Positions 17,092 through 26,388 of a stretch of DNA of 64,000 nt are shown in pieces (position 1 is the first letter of the stretch; each line of letters starts with the position of its first letter). The notes below the pieces were generated by a model. It ran no database searches. It was not told where the DNA came from and worked only from the letters and a program-made list of their open reading frames with translations. Source of the stretch: Rahnella variigena (lineage in GTDB: Bacteria > Pseudomonadota > Gammaproteobacteria > Enterobacterales > Enterobacteriaceae); the NCBI RefSeq assembly GCF_003610915.1, contig NZ_NSDJ01000002.1:678736-742735 (forward strand), in the 5' to 3' direction. Made by a program: the position numbers and the translations under genes.

Positions 17092-17600
17092 CAGACTCCC
17101 CGCAGGCAGTAGGCCAGCTCATTCGCGCGGCGGCGCTCCAGGCCGGTGACGCGGACACCGTTCACAAACACCCAGCGCGGCAACTGCTCGCAAGCGTCTC
17201 GCCATTTCCCCTTGCTGATAAAAAACGCCAGCGTGGACTTACACGCCGCCGTCACACCGACGTTAAAGGCAAAGGACACCACGGCGTCATACACCGGCTG
17301 CGGCATGGCAACCGGCATACATCGGGCAATGCCTTTCTCCACCCGCATCACGTCTTCCACCAGGTTAACGGCGGCCTGACGTTGGCTGATTTGCGTTTGC
17401 GGTTTCACGCCTGCGGTGTGCCCGATGCCGTTTGTCCAGACGCCCGCGCTGCACTGATAGGCGGAAAGGCGGCAGCCTTCAAAATCAGTAATCAGTGCCA
17501 GACCGGCGGCGGAGGTTTTCAACGTTGGCGTTTGCGGCAGCAGCGCGGCAATCGCCAGGACAGCGGCGACGGCGCAGCGTCTAACGATTGATGGCGGCAT
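17091..17600 (-). CDS. SAR endolysin (GH24 lysozyme)
   Basis: A 169-residue peptidoglycan hydrolase of the T4-lysozyme type. The N-terminus (residues 9-22) is a weakly hydrophobic signal-arrest-release segment, so the enzyme can be exported by Sec and activated when the membrane collapses. The catalytic triad normally reads Glu-x8-Asp-x5-Thr; here it is Glu41-x8-Cys50-x5-Thr56, an E-C-T variant. It replaces P2 gene K. It is preceded by the holin and followed by the spanins. Confidence 0.9.
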   Translation of the reverse strand: MPPSIVRRCAVAAVLAIAALLPQTPTLKTSAAGLALITDFEGCRLSAYQCSAGVWTNGIGHTAGVKPQTQISQRQAAVNLVEDVMRVEKGIARCMPVAMPQPVYDAVVSFAFNVGVTAACKSTLAFFISKGKWRDACEQLPRWVFVNGVRVTGLERRRANELAYCLRGV

Positions 17601-17796
17601 TAATGTCCCCTCTGATGCCCATAGCTTTCAGCAGGCGGTAAGTTTTGCGCCGGTAGTACCAGTTCACCAGGAAGGTGGCGACGCCGACGGCGGCACCGAC
17701 TAAAAAGGCAATATCCTGATAAGACATCCCACCCAGCCAGGCCAGAAACACGGCAATGCAGTAACAGATAAACGAGGTGATGCGCTCCATGGTCAT
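17581..17796 (-). CDS. Holin
   Basis: A 71-residue protein with two membrane segments (TSFICYCIAVFLAWLGGM and DIAFLVGAAVGVATFLVNWY) and a basic C-terminus (YYRRKTYRLLK), fitting a small class II holin. The start ATG overlaps the X stop (TGATG), so I prefer 17796 over 17805. With an exported SAR endolysin it may act as a pinholin. Confidence 0.85.
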   Translation of the reverse strand: MTMERITSFICYCIAVFLAWLGGMSYQDIAFLVGAAVGVATFLVNWYYRRKTYRLLKAMGIRGDINAAINR

Positions 17797-17999
17797 CAGT
17801 CCCAAAGTGAGACGGTTTCACTGACTGCGGCCAGGGTGATGTCCGGCAGCTCCACCGCGTAGCCATGGGGCAGGATTGCCCCCTGAGCGGCTAAGCCAAC
17901 GTTAGCCGCGTAAACTTTTTCAACTACCGATTCCGTGCGCCCGTAGTACCGCCAGCAAAGCGAATCTAAGGTGTCGCTCTGTTCGGCATAGACTTTCAT
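17796..17999 (-). CDS. X: Tail protein X
   Basis: A 67-residue LysM-like tail protein starting MKVYAEQSDTLDSLCWRYYG, the P2 gpX signature. The start ATG overlaps the stop of L (TGATG) and the stop overlaps the holin start, so three genes are translationally coupled. The longer open frame upstream has no support. Confidence 0.93.
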   Translation of the reverse strand: MKVYAEQSDTLDSLCWRYYGRTESVVEKVYAANVGLAAQGAILPHGYAVELPDITLAAVSETVSLWD

Positions 18000-18472
18000 C
18001 AGAGCAGCCCGATGATGCAGTGAGACACACCGGCGACGTCGCTGATCGCGTTGCGCCCGTCCCGCCATAAATCATCCACCGTACTTTCCACGATCTCGGC
18101 CTTTTTGCTGCCCTTGTCCGTGGTGTCGTTATTCGGGTAACGCTCCGCCAGGAAGGCCGCCGCAATAGACGCCACGGCGCGCTGATAGGCGCAGACCTTC
18201 ACGCTTTCATCATCAATATGATCGGCAGGAACATCAGCCAGGCGTTTATAGCCCTGCGAAATCTGCGCATCACGAAAGCTGAACAGCTCGGCATTTACCT
18301 CGGTCATGGCAAACTTTGCGGCAGTTCTCAGACGTTTAGCGGTAACCGTGCCCTCCAGGCGCAGCGTGTCACGCAGCTCAACCGGATCGACATCAGGCCA
18401 GAAATGGGTGTTTTTAATCGCGGGTTCCGTCGCGGCGTCCGGCTTTGGTGCAGGTATAACAAGAGACGACAT
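17999..18472 (-). CDS. L: Head completion protein L
   Basis: The 157-residue gpL homologue begins MSSLVIPAPKPDAATEPAIK and contains HFWPDVDPVELRDTLRLEGT. It caps the head portal before tail joining. It is separated from M by about 95 bp, a larger gap than usual in this operon. Confidence 0.94.
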   Translation of the reverse strand: MSSLVIPAPKPDAATEPAIKNTHFWPDVDPVELRDTLRLEGTVTAKRLRTAAKFAMTEVNAELFSFRDAQISQGYKRLADVPADHIDDESVKVCAYQRAVASIAAAFLAERYPNNDTTDKGSKKAEIVESTVDDLWRDGRNAISDVAGVSHCIIGLL

Positions 18473-18566
18473 GTTGACCTCTGAATGGGGGGCGGTGGAC
18501 GCCAGCGTTGAACGAGGTCAAAGACCTGCCGCGGCTGGCGTGCCGCCCTGCGCGGGGCGCATTCTT

Positions 18567-19223
18567 TTAGCTGCCGGATGCCTTTCTGATGGCGGATTCC
18601 AGGCGCTCAATGTCTTTCTTAACGCCTGATTTGTTATCAAGAATTAAGGCATTTTTCAGGCGTTCCAGGGCTAACGCGTCCTTGCCGCCGTCGCGGTAGA
18701 GATAGCCGATAATTTTGTGCAACTGGGCACGGACTTTATCGGGCATATCCTCAGCGTCAGTCAGTTCCAGCACCTCCAGCATCAGCTCAATGCTGACCGG
18801 TTCACCGGCGTCGCGGGCGCGCGTAGCCTGGTCGATCACTTCCTCGGTGAACGCACAGCCAGCGGTGCGGGTGCCGAACGGCATGGCGAGCCGGTGCTTA
18901 AAGGCGTAGCGTGCAATGTTCAGCGCACCGGCAATATCACCGGCGTCGATACGCCAGATCATGACGGTCATCAGGATGGCATCCTGCGCGCCGTTCCCTT
19001 CGGCGAGTACGCCCGACACCCACGGGGCGTATTCAGGGAGCAGCTTGCGTTTCAATTCCGCTTTCGCCTGAAAGGACTGGAGCTTATGCAGCGCCTGTTT
19101 ATCCGCATTGAGCTTTTGCATTTGCAGTTCGTAGCCGGTGGCATGGGTCAACTGACCGGCGGCCTGCTGTGCGGCGACGATGGCGGACTGTCGCAACATG
19201 TGACGACGGCAAGGGCTAATCAT
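18567..19223 (-). CDS. M: Terminase endonuclease subunit M
   Basis: The 218-residue product is the small terminase subunit of P2, which cuts cos with gpP. It shows the start MISPCRRHMLRQSAIVAAQQ and the conserved MIWRIDAGDIAGALNIARYA. It sits between N and L in the capsid operon. Confidence 0.95.
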   Translation of the reverse strand: MISPCRRHMLRQSAIVAAQQAAGQLTHATGYELQMQKLNADKQALHKLQSFQAKAELKRKLLPEYAPWVSGVLAEGNGAQDAILMTVMIWRIDAGDIAGALNIARYAFKHRLAMPFGTRTAGCAFTEEVIDQATRARDAGEPVSIELMLEVLELTDAEDMPDKVRAQLHKIIGYLYRDGGKDALALERLKNALILDNKSGVKKDIERLESAIRKASGS

Positions 19224-19233
19224 GACGTCCCCC

Positions 19234-20310
19234 TTATTCCACTGCTTCGGACGCTGAATCCGGCTTAACTTCTTTGAAGTTGCCGATCTTGATGTTCTCG
19301 ATCAGGCAGCCGCCGCGATAATCCTCCACAACAAAATCTTCATTGATGGATTCGTAGTTTTCGATACGGTCACGCTTCGGCACTTCTTCGATATGGCGGC
19401 GGTGCGTGCCGTCCTGCCAGTAAATGGACAGATTATCCAGACGGGTGATCATGAGCGCATTGGCTGGGAAGGCAGGTACGCGCACCGCCGGTAAGTTACC
19501 GATGCGCTTCTGGCTGATAATCATATCCGCCGCAAGACTTTCAGAGTTCTCCTGCGCCCTGTTCACCAGCGGGAAGTATTTGTCCGCCAGCAGCTGACGC
19601 CCGCAGATCACCACCAGGCCGGTGTCGTCCTGATAAATCGGGTCAATCATGTCGTTGGTGGCGTCCATCACCAGCGCGTCCAGATTTTCATAGTCACCGT
19701 CAGCACCGACGCGGACGATTTCAGAAGTCACGGTGCCATCCTCACCAGTAACCTTATCCATCACGCGTTCCGGCGCATTGTTGCGGTACTTCTGCAGCCA
19801 GCCCACGTTCACGTCCTGCAACAGCGGGTATTTAGCGCGGTCTGATGTTGCCGCACGCTTTACGCCATTGAAGCCAATGGTGATGCGATCCAGCGCCTGA
19901 CGTTTCACGATGGCGTCACGTAAACGCGCCTGGAAGTCCTGATAGCGCGCCCAGAGATCGAGCGTGGCGTAACGGAAATGGAAATCGTAGTTCGTCTGGC
20001 GGCACTCATAACCCTCAGCGGTCAGGGTGTTGAAGTCAGCTGTCTGGCGTTCACCGGTACCGCTGGTGTCTGCGGTGCTTGCAATCGAACCGGACACGCC
20101 CACGCCGACCTTTTCACCCTTCATTTCATCCACGGGCACGATGTTAATCATCTGCAGGAACGCGGAGGATTCCTGCACGCGGGTCATCAGCGTCTGCGTT
20201 ACCGACGGCTCCACGCTGAATTTTTTATCCAGGTCACCGGTGTCCACTGAGTTCAGTTCAGCAATGCGGGACAGGTAGGCGTTAAATTGAAAACGGGTTG
20301 TTTGTTTCAT
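19234..20310 (-). CDS. N: Major capsid protein N
   Basis: A 358-residue gpN capsid precursor. The N-terminus MKQTTRFQFNAYLSRIAELN is the standard one; a four-codon extension is not supported. In P2 gpN is cleaved by the gpO protease after assembly. The block RITIGFNGVKRAATSDRAKY and the C-terminal DFVVEDYRGGCLIENI are also family features. Confidence 0.96.
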   Translation of the reverse strand: MKQTTRFQFNAYLSRIAELNSVDTGDLDKKFSVEPSVTQTLMTRVQESSAFLQMINIVPVDEMKGEKVGVGVSGSIASTADTSGTGERQTADFNTLTAEGYECRQTNYDFHFRYATLDLWARYQDFQARLRDAIVKRQALDRITIGFNGVKRAATSDRAKYPLLQDVNVGWLQKYRNNAPERVMDKVTGEDGTVTSEIVRVGADGDYENLDALVMDATNDMIDPIYQDDTGLVVICGRQLLADKYFPLVNRAQENSESLAADMIISQKRIGNLPAVRVPAFPANALMITRLDNLSIYWQDGTHRRHIEEVPKRDRIENYESINEDFVVEDYRGGCLIENIKIGNFKEVKPDSASEAVE

Positions 20311-20354
20311 GCTTTTTTCCAAATTGGTTAACGGGTTAATCGCGAGCGTCGTGC

Positions 20355-21206
20355 TTAGCAGTCGGTGAAGTTGGCTGCATCACCCTTGCCGCCGCCGCTT
20401 GAAACGGGGCGCTGTGTGTAACTCTGCGGCGCGGACTTTTCCAGCTTGCCTTTGAGCGTGCTGAATTGTTCGCGGTCATCTTTCGCGGTTTGCTCCAGCG
20501 CGTTCAGGCGTTCCGTCAGTGAGGATTGCAGCGCGGACAGCTTTTCATCGCTGGCTTTCAGGCCGGTTTCGACGTGCTCCACCACCACTTCCACGGCGTC
20601 ATGCACGTCTTTAAAACGGGCATCATCCGAGGCGGATTTGCTGGAGAGCAGTTGTTTCACGCGGGAGAACAGTGACGGCGCGGCCGGTTTTTCGACTTCA
20701 AATTCGAACGCCGTTTCTTCTGCGACGGTAAAGAGGTTTCCAGCATCCTGTTTGCGGCTCGCCAGCGGATTTTGCTGTGCCTGCGCGCTGAATTGCAGGT
20801 ACTCGGTGCCGAGGCTGGCGGGGCTGTCGGTCACGGCCAGGCCGATCAGATAGGCTTTGCCGGTATCGGAAAACGAGGGGTTCACTTCGATGGAGGTGTA
20901 AACCTTCTGGCGGGCTTTCACCATCGACACTAAATCAGGCGTCGGGTCGATATCGGCATACAGTGCCAGCTTGCCTTTCAGGGCACCGTCGGCCACTTCT
21001 TCGGCATAGACGCCGGTGACATCGCCGTACATGCGAAATGCACTGTCAGGGAAATAGCCCTTGATGTGCTCCATGTTGATGCGTGCGCCGTAGACCTTCG
21101 GGTCATAGGTCGCTGCCATCTGTTCAATCCAGTCGCGGGTGATTTCGCGCCCGTCGGTGGTTGCACCTTCGGTACAGATGCGAAAGCGCTTTGCTTTTGT
21201 TGCCAT
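20355..21206 (-). CDS. O: Capsid scaffolding protein / protease O
   Basis: A 283-residue gpO, which is both prohead protease and scaffold. The N-terminal half carries the serine protease (TEGATTDGREITRDWIEQM, INMEHIKGYFPDS with the probable catalytic His, and the LIGLAVTDSPASLGTEYL serine region). The C-terminal half is a coiled-coil scaffold. The start at 21206 (MATKAKRFRI) is conserved; the 32-residue upstream extension would run into the PO promoter. Confidence 0.95.
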   Translation of the reverse strand: MATKAKRFRICTEGATTDGREITRDWIEQMAATYDPKVYGARINMEHIKGYFPDSAFRMYGDVTGVYAEEVADGALKGKLALYADIDPTPDLVSMVKARQKVYTSIEVNPSFSDTGKAYLIGLAVTDSPASLGTEYLQFSAQAQQNPLASRKQDAGNLFTVAEETAFEFEVEKPAAPSLFSRVKQLLSSKSASDDARFKDVHDAVEVVVEHVETGLKASDEKLSALQSSLTERLNALEQTAKDDREQFSTLKGKLEKSAPQSYTQRPVSSGGGKGDAANFTDC

Positions 21207-21284
21207 GTGTCGGACTCCAGTCGGTGTGTGCTGCTGAGAAATCCCAGTTTCCCGACAGATGCCCGACACCGCCAGCCGAGGCGG

Positions 21285-21305
21285 GTTGATGCTCGATGGC
21301 ACAAC
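21285..21305. promoter_or_regulatory. Shared Ogr site for divergent PO and PP late promoters
   Basis: A perfect GTTG-N13-CAAC dyad lies between the divergent genes O and P. Because it is symmetric it can serve both directions, as at the PO/PP pair of P2. The minus strand reads GTTGTGCCA ... ATCAACCCGCCTC, nearly identical to the PV site. The centre at 21295 is 55 bp from the annotated P start codon. Confidence 0.75.
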
Positions 21306-21349
21306 GTGGGCAGCAGGAAAATCAGCGTGCCGCCCGTTAACGTGCAGTC

Positions 21350-23116
21350 ATGAAAATGACAAACTCCCCCATCATCAGCGACCCACGGCGACAGGCGGCT
21401 CTGCTTTACTGGCAGGGGTTTTCTGTGCGTCAGATTGCGGAAATGCTGAACCAAAAGTTACCGACGGTGCAGAGCTGGAAAACCCGTAACGCCTGGGACA
21501 ACGTTGCGCCCATTTCCCGCGTGGAATCCAGCCTGGAAGCGCGTCTTATCCAGCTCACCACCAAAGACGTCAAAGGGAATGCGGATTACAAGGAAATGGA
21601 GGCGTTAGGCCGGTTAATGGAGCGCCTGGCAAGGGTGAACCGCTACAGCCAGAGCGGAAACGAGGTGGATTTGAATCCCAACGTCGCCAACCGCAACAAA
21701 GGGGAGCGTAAGAAGCCGACTAAGAACTATTTCAGTGAAGAAGCGCTAGAGAAACTGGAGGATATTTTTCTTGCCCAGTGCTTCCGGTATCAGCGCGTGT
21801 GGTATGACGCGGGGCTTAAACATCGTATCCGCGACATCCTCAAATCCCGCCAGATTGGCGCAACGTTCTTTTTTGCGCGTGAGGCGTTATTGCGCGCCCT
21901 GGCAACCGGCCATAACCAGATTTTTCTTTCAGCCAGTAAAACCCAGGCTTACGTGTTCCGGGAATACATCATTCAGTTTGCCCGCCAGGTGGATGTCGAG
22001 CTGACCGGCGACCCGATTGTGATCGGCAACAACGGCGCAAAGCTGATTTTCTTAGGCACCAACTCCAACACAGCCCAAAGCCATAACGGCGACCTGTACG
22101 TGGATGAAATCTTTTGGATCCCGAACTTCCAAAAGCTGCGCAAAGTCGCCAGCGGCATGGCCTCGCAGGAACATCTGCGCACGACCTATTTCTCCACCCC
22201 GTCAGCACTGACGCACGGCGCGTACCCGTTCTGGTCAGGCGAACTGTTCAATAAGGGGCGGGAAGATCGCAATGACAGGATTGAGCTGGACATCAGCCAT
22301 CACGCCCTGGCTAAAGGCCAGCTTTGCGGCGACGGACAGTGGCGGCAAATCGTCACGATTGAGGATGCTTTAGCCGGTGGCTGCAACCTGTTCAACATCG
22401 ACACGCTGAAACAGGAAAACAGCGCCGAGGATTTCCGCAACTTGTTCATGTGCGAGTTTGTTGACGACCAGGCGTCCGTGTTCCCGTTCGCCGAGCTGCA
22501 GCGCTGCATGGTGGAGAGTGCGGAGGAATGGGAGGATTTCAGCCCGTTTGCCCTGCGTCCGTTTGGTTATCGCGCCGTCTGGATTGGTTACGACCCGTCT
22601 CACACCGGCGACAGCGCAGGCTGTGCCGTGGTGGCTCCGCCGCTGGTGGACGGGGGCAAATTCCGCGTGCTGGAACGCCACCAGTGGAAGGGCATGGACT
22701 TTGCCGCCCAGGCGAAAAGCATTGAGGAGTTAACGAAACGATACTGCGTGGAATATATCGGCGTGGACGCCACCGGTATCGGCCAGGGCGTTTTCCAGCT
22801 TGTCCGGCAGTTCTTCCCCGCCGCGATGGAAATCCGCTACAGCCCGGAAACCAAAACGAAAATGGTGTTGAAAGCAAAAGACACCATCACGTCCGGACGC
22901 CTGGAATATGACACCAACCACAAAGACATCACGTCGTCATTCATGGCGATCCGCAAAACCATGACCGCCAGCGGCAGCCGTTCCACCTACGAGGCCAGCC
23001 GCAGCGAGGAAGCCAGCCACGCGGATGTCGCCTGGGCAATCATGCACGCACTGCTTAACGAGCCGCTGACCGCTGCGAACGGCGGCCAAAGCCCTAACAT
23101 CCTGGAGTTTTATTAA
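21350..23116 (+). CDS. P: Terminase ATPase subunit P
   Basis: The 588-residue large terminase subunit drives DNA packaging. It has an N-terminal HTH (ALLYWQGFSVRQIAEMLNQK), an ATPase motif region around DILKSRQIGATFFFAREAL, a Walker-B-like DLYVDEIFWIP, and a C-terminal nuclease region with GYDPSHTGDSAG. It starts ATG at 21350, with a second ATG two codons on. It is divergent from O and forms a two-gene operon with Q. Confidence 0.96.
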   Translation: MKMTNSPIISDPRRQAALLYWQGFSVRQIAEMLNQKLPTVQSWKTRNAWDNVAPISRVESSLEARLIQLTTKDVKGNADYKEMEALGRLMERLARVNRYSQSGNEVDLNPNVANRNKGERKKPTKNYFSEEALEKLEDIFLAQCFRYQRVWYDAGLKHRIRDILKSRQIGATFFFAREALLRALATGHNQIFLSASKTQAYVFREYIIQFARQVDVELTGDPIVIGNNGAKLIFLGTNSNTAQSHNGDLYVDEIFWIPNFQKLRKVASGMASQEHLRTTYFSTPSALTHGAYPFWSGELFNKGREDRNDRIELDISHHALAKGQLCGDGQWRQIVTIEDALAGGCNLFNIDTLKQENSAEDFRNLFMCEFVDDQASVFPFAELQRCMVESAEEWEDFSPFALRPFGYRAVWIGYDPSHTGDSAGCAVVAPPLVDGGKFRVLERHQWKGMDFAAQAKSIEELTKRYCVEYIGVDATGIGQGVFQLVRQFFPAAMEIRYSPETKTKMVLKAKDTITSGRLEYDTNHKDITSSFMAIRKTMTASGSRSTYEASRSEEASHADVAWAIMHALLNEPLTAANGGQSPNILEFY

Positions 23117-23117
23117 T

Positions 23118-24155
23118 ATGAGTAAGCGCAAATTCCGCAAACCGGCATCAACTACCGTTACAGCAACGGGGCAGCAGACAAGCGGCGCGGAGGCGTTCAG
23201 CTTTGGCGACCCGACGCCGGTATTAGACCGCCGTGAAATTCTGGATTACATCGAATGTACGGGGAACGGCCAGTGGTACGAGCCGCCGGTCAGCTTTGAC
23301 GGACTGGCTCGCACGCTGCGGGCTGCTGTTCACCACAGTTCGTCGCTGTATGTGAAACGTAATATCCTGGCCTCGACCTTTGTCCCGCACCCGCTGTTAT
23401 CACAGCAGGAATTCAGCCGGTTTGCCCTGGATTACCTGGTATTCGGGAATGCGTTTTTAGAAGTGATCCGTAACCAGCTCGGCGACGCCGTGGTGATGAA
23501 AACGGTGCCCGCTAAATATGCGCGACGCGGGGTTGAGCAAGATACTTACTGGTTTGTGCAGCAGTGGAAGGATGCGCATCAGTTTGAAACAGGCAGCGTA
23601 TTTCATCTGATTGAACCGGACATTAATCAGGAGCTGTACGGTCTGCCGGAATATCTCAGCGCCCTGAATTCTGCCTGGCTCAATGAGGCCGCCACGCTGT
23701 TCCGCCGTAAGTATTACCAGAACGGTGCGCACGCCGGATATATCCTGTACATGACCGACGCGGCACAAAGCAGCTCCGACATCGATCAGATGCGTAAAGC
23801 GATGCGCGACACGAAAGGTCTGGGCAACTTCCGGAATCTTTTCATGTACGCACCGAACGGTAAGCCGGACGGCATTAAGATTTTGCCGCTGAGTGAAGTC
23901 GCTACCAAAGACGATTTCTTCAATATCAAGAAAGCCAGCCAGAACGATTTGCTGTGCGCGCACCGCGTTCCACCGCAGATGATGGGCATTATTCCGGAGA
24001 ACAGCGGCGGGTTTGGCGATTCGGTGAAGGCATCGCAGGTGTTTGTCCGCAATGAGCTGACACCATTGCAGGAACGGTTTAAGGAGTTGAATGAGTGGTT
24101 TGGGGAGGAGGTGATCAGGTTTACTTCTTATGAATTGACGCCAGAGCAGGACTAA
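23118..24155 (+). CDS. Q: Portal protein Q
   Basis: A 345-residue gpQ portal (capsid vertex) protein. It shows RTLRAAVHHSSSLYVKRNIL, YLVFGNAFLEVIRN, and the C-terminal LLCAHRVPPQMMGIIPENSG. It starts one base after the P stop codon. A terminator follows directly. Confidence 0.96.
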   Translation: MSKRKFRKPASTTVTATGQQTSGAEAFSFGDPTPVLDRREILDYIECTGNGQWYEPPVSFDGLARTLRAAVHHSSSLYVKRNILASTFVPHPLLSQQEFSRFALDYLVFGNAFLEVIRNQLGDAVVMKTVPAKYARRGVEQDTYWFVQQWKDAHQFETGSVFHLIEPDINQELYGLPEYLSALNSAWLNEAATLFRRKYYQNGAHAGYILYMTDAAQSSSDIDQMRKAMRDTKGLGNFRNLFMYAPNGKPDGIKILPLSEVATKDDFFNIKKASQNDLLCAHRVPPQMMGIIPENSGGFGDSVKASQVFVRNELTPLQERFKELNEWFGEEVIRFTSYELTPEQD

Positions 24156-24156
24156 A

Positions 24157-24175
24157 GCCCCGAGAAACGGGGCTA
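24157..24175 (+). terminator. Terminator of the P-Q operon
   Basis: AGCCCCG and CGGGGCT form a 7-bp stem around AGAAA immediately after the Q stop codon. It is followed by an A/T-rich stretch, and can end the PP transcript. Confidence 0.7.
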
Positions 24176-24451
24176 AAACAATCTTTTGTCTCTTAGTTTT
24201 TATTATAAGACTTATTTTAACAGTGTTATGTAGCAGGGCGTTAGACTGGATCTGGAAAGAAATGCTATTTTATCACGAGTTAATATTCAGCCTGCACATA
24301 TATGGTTGTAAATGTATCCGATAGCATATGTAACGGGGCATACTGAGGCCATTTGTTCGAGATAGTCTCAGTATTGGCGCTCATGGAACTGGAGAAAACT
24401 TTATTCTCAATTACAATATTCAGTGTCAAGTGTACCGTGACACCATTCAGA

Positions 24452-25387
24452 TCATATAAGTGGCTCCAATAATTTCATTCTTTCTGAATAAGTATCAAAT
24501 ATACGGTCATAGCGTTCTTCATCTCTCATTCTGTTATATCGATGCATCCTATCCGGAGCTGGGTTGCCGGATGAACGATATATGAAGATCTGATCCTGGA
24601 TATTTCTTGATAGTCTCTTTAGGGATGCTTCATCAAAAAAACCTGTCTCTGTGATTTTATCAAGTTGTGATTCGACCTTCTCACGCAATTCATCAGCGCG
24701 GGCAACTGATTTTTTATTTTCATTAACATAACGGTAGTAAAACTGATAAACCGGAGCCAACAGGGCTATAAGTGAAAATATATTCGCTGCAGGAGGGTTA
24801 ATAATAATTGAAAGTATTAGTAATACAATGCCATTAATGACTAAAATTATGGAAAGAAAATCCGAAATGATTTTTTTTAAACGTGCATCCCATCCTAGAT
24901 TTTTGCTCTGACACAGCAACGTCATTACTGAAGAGGGTAAGGCAATTGAATAGTTCAAATACCAATCGGTGAGAGCTGCACTTCCATTTTTTTTCAGATG
25001 CTTGTCAGCAGGTTCAATCCACTCATGTGGTCCAGGGCGTTTGCCTGCTACTACGTCATTCCATTCCATTGCGAAGAGTCGTGTGTCAAATTCTTCCTGG
25101 ATACGTGCCGCCCTTTTTTTAATTGAGCTGATATGGTTAAGTAGTAAATTGTTGATGAAAAGCATTATAAAGCCGTAAACGGTTAATGCGGTTTTCAGCC
25201 ATGGAAATGTATAGTTTGGAAAAAAGCTCAATATCAAATATAAGACAGATGCTACTGTCGGAACTAATACGGCAAACAAAAAGCTGTATGCTAGATATTT
25301 TTTTACCAATGAATATAGTTCCCGCTGTGCCGCTTGTAACTTTATCATCTCGGGATGATTCTGATTTTCAAAGTAATTGTTCATCAT
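24452..25387 (-). CDS. S-4TM family pore-forming effector (CBASS-like)
   Basis: A 311-residue membrane protein matching the S-4TM family of predicted pore-forming effectors found beside cyclic-nucleotide synthases. Two pairs of hydrophobic segments are visible: residues about 33-57 and 64-85, then about 173-195 and 200-220. Between them is a soluble stretch with WNDVVAGKRPGPHEWIEPAD. A charged C-terminal tail ends YDRIFDTYSERMKLLEPLI. The ATG overlaps the end of the upstream nucleotidyltransferase (ATGATG), so the two are co-translated. When the synthase makes its nucleotide signal, the pore would be expected to open and kill or arrest the infected cell. The 276 bp to Q holds no gene I can see. 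Confidence 0.8.
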   Translation of the reverse strand: MMNNYFENQNHPEMIKLQAAQRELYSLVKKYLAYSFLFAVLVPTVASVLYLILSFFPNYTFPWLKTALTVYGFIMLFINNLLLNHISSIKKRAARIQEEFDTRLFAMEWNDVVAGKRPGPHEWIEPADKHLKKNGSAALTDWYLNYSIALPSSVMTLLCQSKNLGWDARLKKIISDFLSIILVINGIVLLILSIIINPPAANIFSLIALLAPVYQFYYRYVNENKKSVARADELREKVESQLDKITETGFFDEASLKRLSRNIQDQIFIYRSSGNPAPDRMHRYNRMRDEERYDRIFDTYSERMKLLEPLI

Positions 25388-26388
25388 GCCTCCTCAATCG
25401 GAAAGTCATTGCCCAGAACCTGTTGCCAATATTTTCCGGATTTTAAAGGATCACTAAACTCCAAAGCGATGGCCTCCTCAGCCAGAGTTGCATCTGTAGA
25501 TGCTTTTTCCCATACTTTCCAGCGTTCATCTGAGCTCAAGTTATTGATGTCTCCCTGGAAACTTTTCTGGTCATAAACAGGAAGCAATATAGCATTGGCG
25601 AGCGATCGCAGCGCAAGGGGGAATTCTCGGTCAACCCAGTCACTCATCTCACCTTGAAAAAGATTTTCATAGCGGTTAAGTAAAATAGTTTCTAAAAGAT
25701 AAGAGCCGATTGCTGGCACGCCACGCTTTCTCTTCCAGTATTTTACAAGACGAATGGCATTAAGAACTTTGCCGTTATGCTTCTGATTTAAGCGAGTAGT
25801 TCGATCTTTATCAATCCTTGGGTCGGTTTTTTTCCAGTTACCATATCCGTCAGGGATTAGATAAAAATTTGTGCCATCTGATTCTGCTACAGTACTGAAG
25901 GCTGGTACGATATCAAAGTTCCAGGTTCGGCTAAGTAGCTTAAGGGTGGCAGCTTCTCCTTGCCGCTTGCTATCAGCTTTTGAATACTGTGGCACCTCTT
26001 TAAGTGATGAAACAAATTTATTTACGATTTTTCTAGAATTTATCCACTGTCCTGACTCATCAAGGTAGTTTAAAAATCGTGAATTCTCGCCGGGTGAGAG
26101 ATATACAGTACTTCCATAATCATAATACGAACTCCCTTGTGCGTGCATAATGATCATCATATCGATATCGTCCAACTCTCTTATTTTTGTCCGGCGTGAA
26201 AAAGATCCGAACCACATTTTATAATTAGTTTGCATAAGAGGGAACTTATCATCATTTATTGGAAATTTTGTTATTTGCTCCTCAACAAGCCACTTTCTAC
26301 TTTTTTTTCCTTCCTGGCTAGAATCAGCAGTAAGATTAACAAATTCTTTCATCAATGTAATGAATGCATTGTTCACGCTATAAGACAT
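25384..26388 (-). CDS. CD-NTase, cyclic oligonucleotide synthase (CBASS-like)
   Basis: A 334-residue nucleotidyltransferase of the cGAS/DncV-like type. It has the helix-N motif Gly61-Ser62 (GSFSRRTKI), the catalytic pair Asp74-x-Asp76 (LDDIDMMIIM), and a third acidic residue Asp159 in FDIVPAF. A helical C-terminal domain follows (RLNQKHNGKVLNAIRLVKYW). It should make a cyclic di- or oligonucleotide signal that activates the neighbouring S-4TM effector; the product cannot be read from sequence. No Cap2/Cap3 or HORMA/TRIP13 genes are present, so this is the minimal two-gene architecture. The genes are AT-rich and lie between Q and the candidate cos site. Confidence 0.85.
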   Translation of the reverse strand: MSYSVNNAFITLMKEFVNLTADSSQEGKKSRKWLVEEQITKFPINDDKFPLMQTNYKMWFGSFSRRTKIRELDDIDMMIIMHAQGSSYYDYGSTVYLSPGENSRFLNYLDESGQWINSRKIVNKFVSSLKEVPQYSKADSKRQGEAATLKLLSRTWNFDIVPAFSTVAESDGTNFYLIPDGYGNWKKTDPRIDKDRTTRLNQKHNGKVLNAIRLVKYWKRKRGVPAIGSYLLETILLNRYENLFQGEMSDWVDREFPLALRSLANAILLPVYDQKSFQGDINNLSSDERWKVWEKASTDATLAEEAIALEFSDPLKSGKYWQQVLGNDFPIEEA

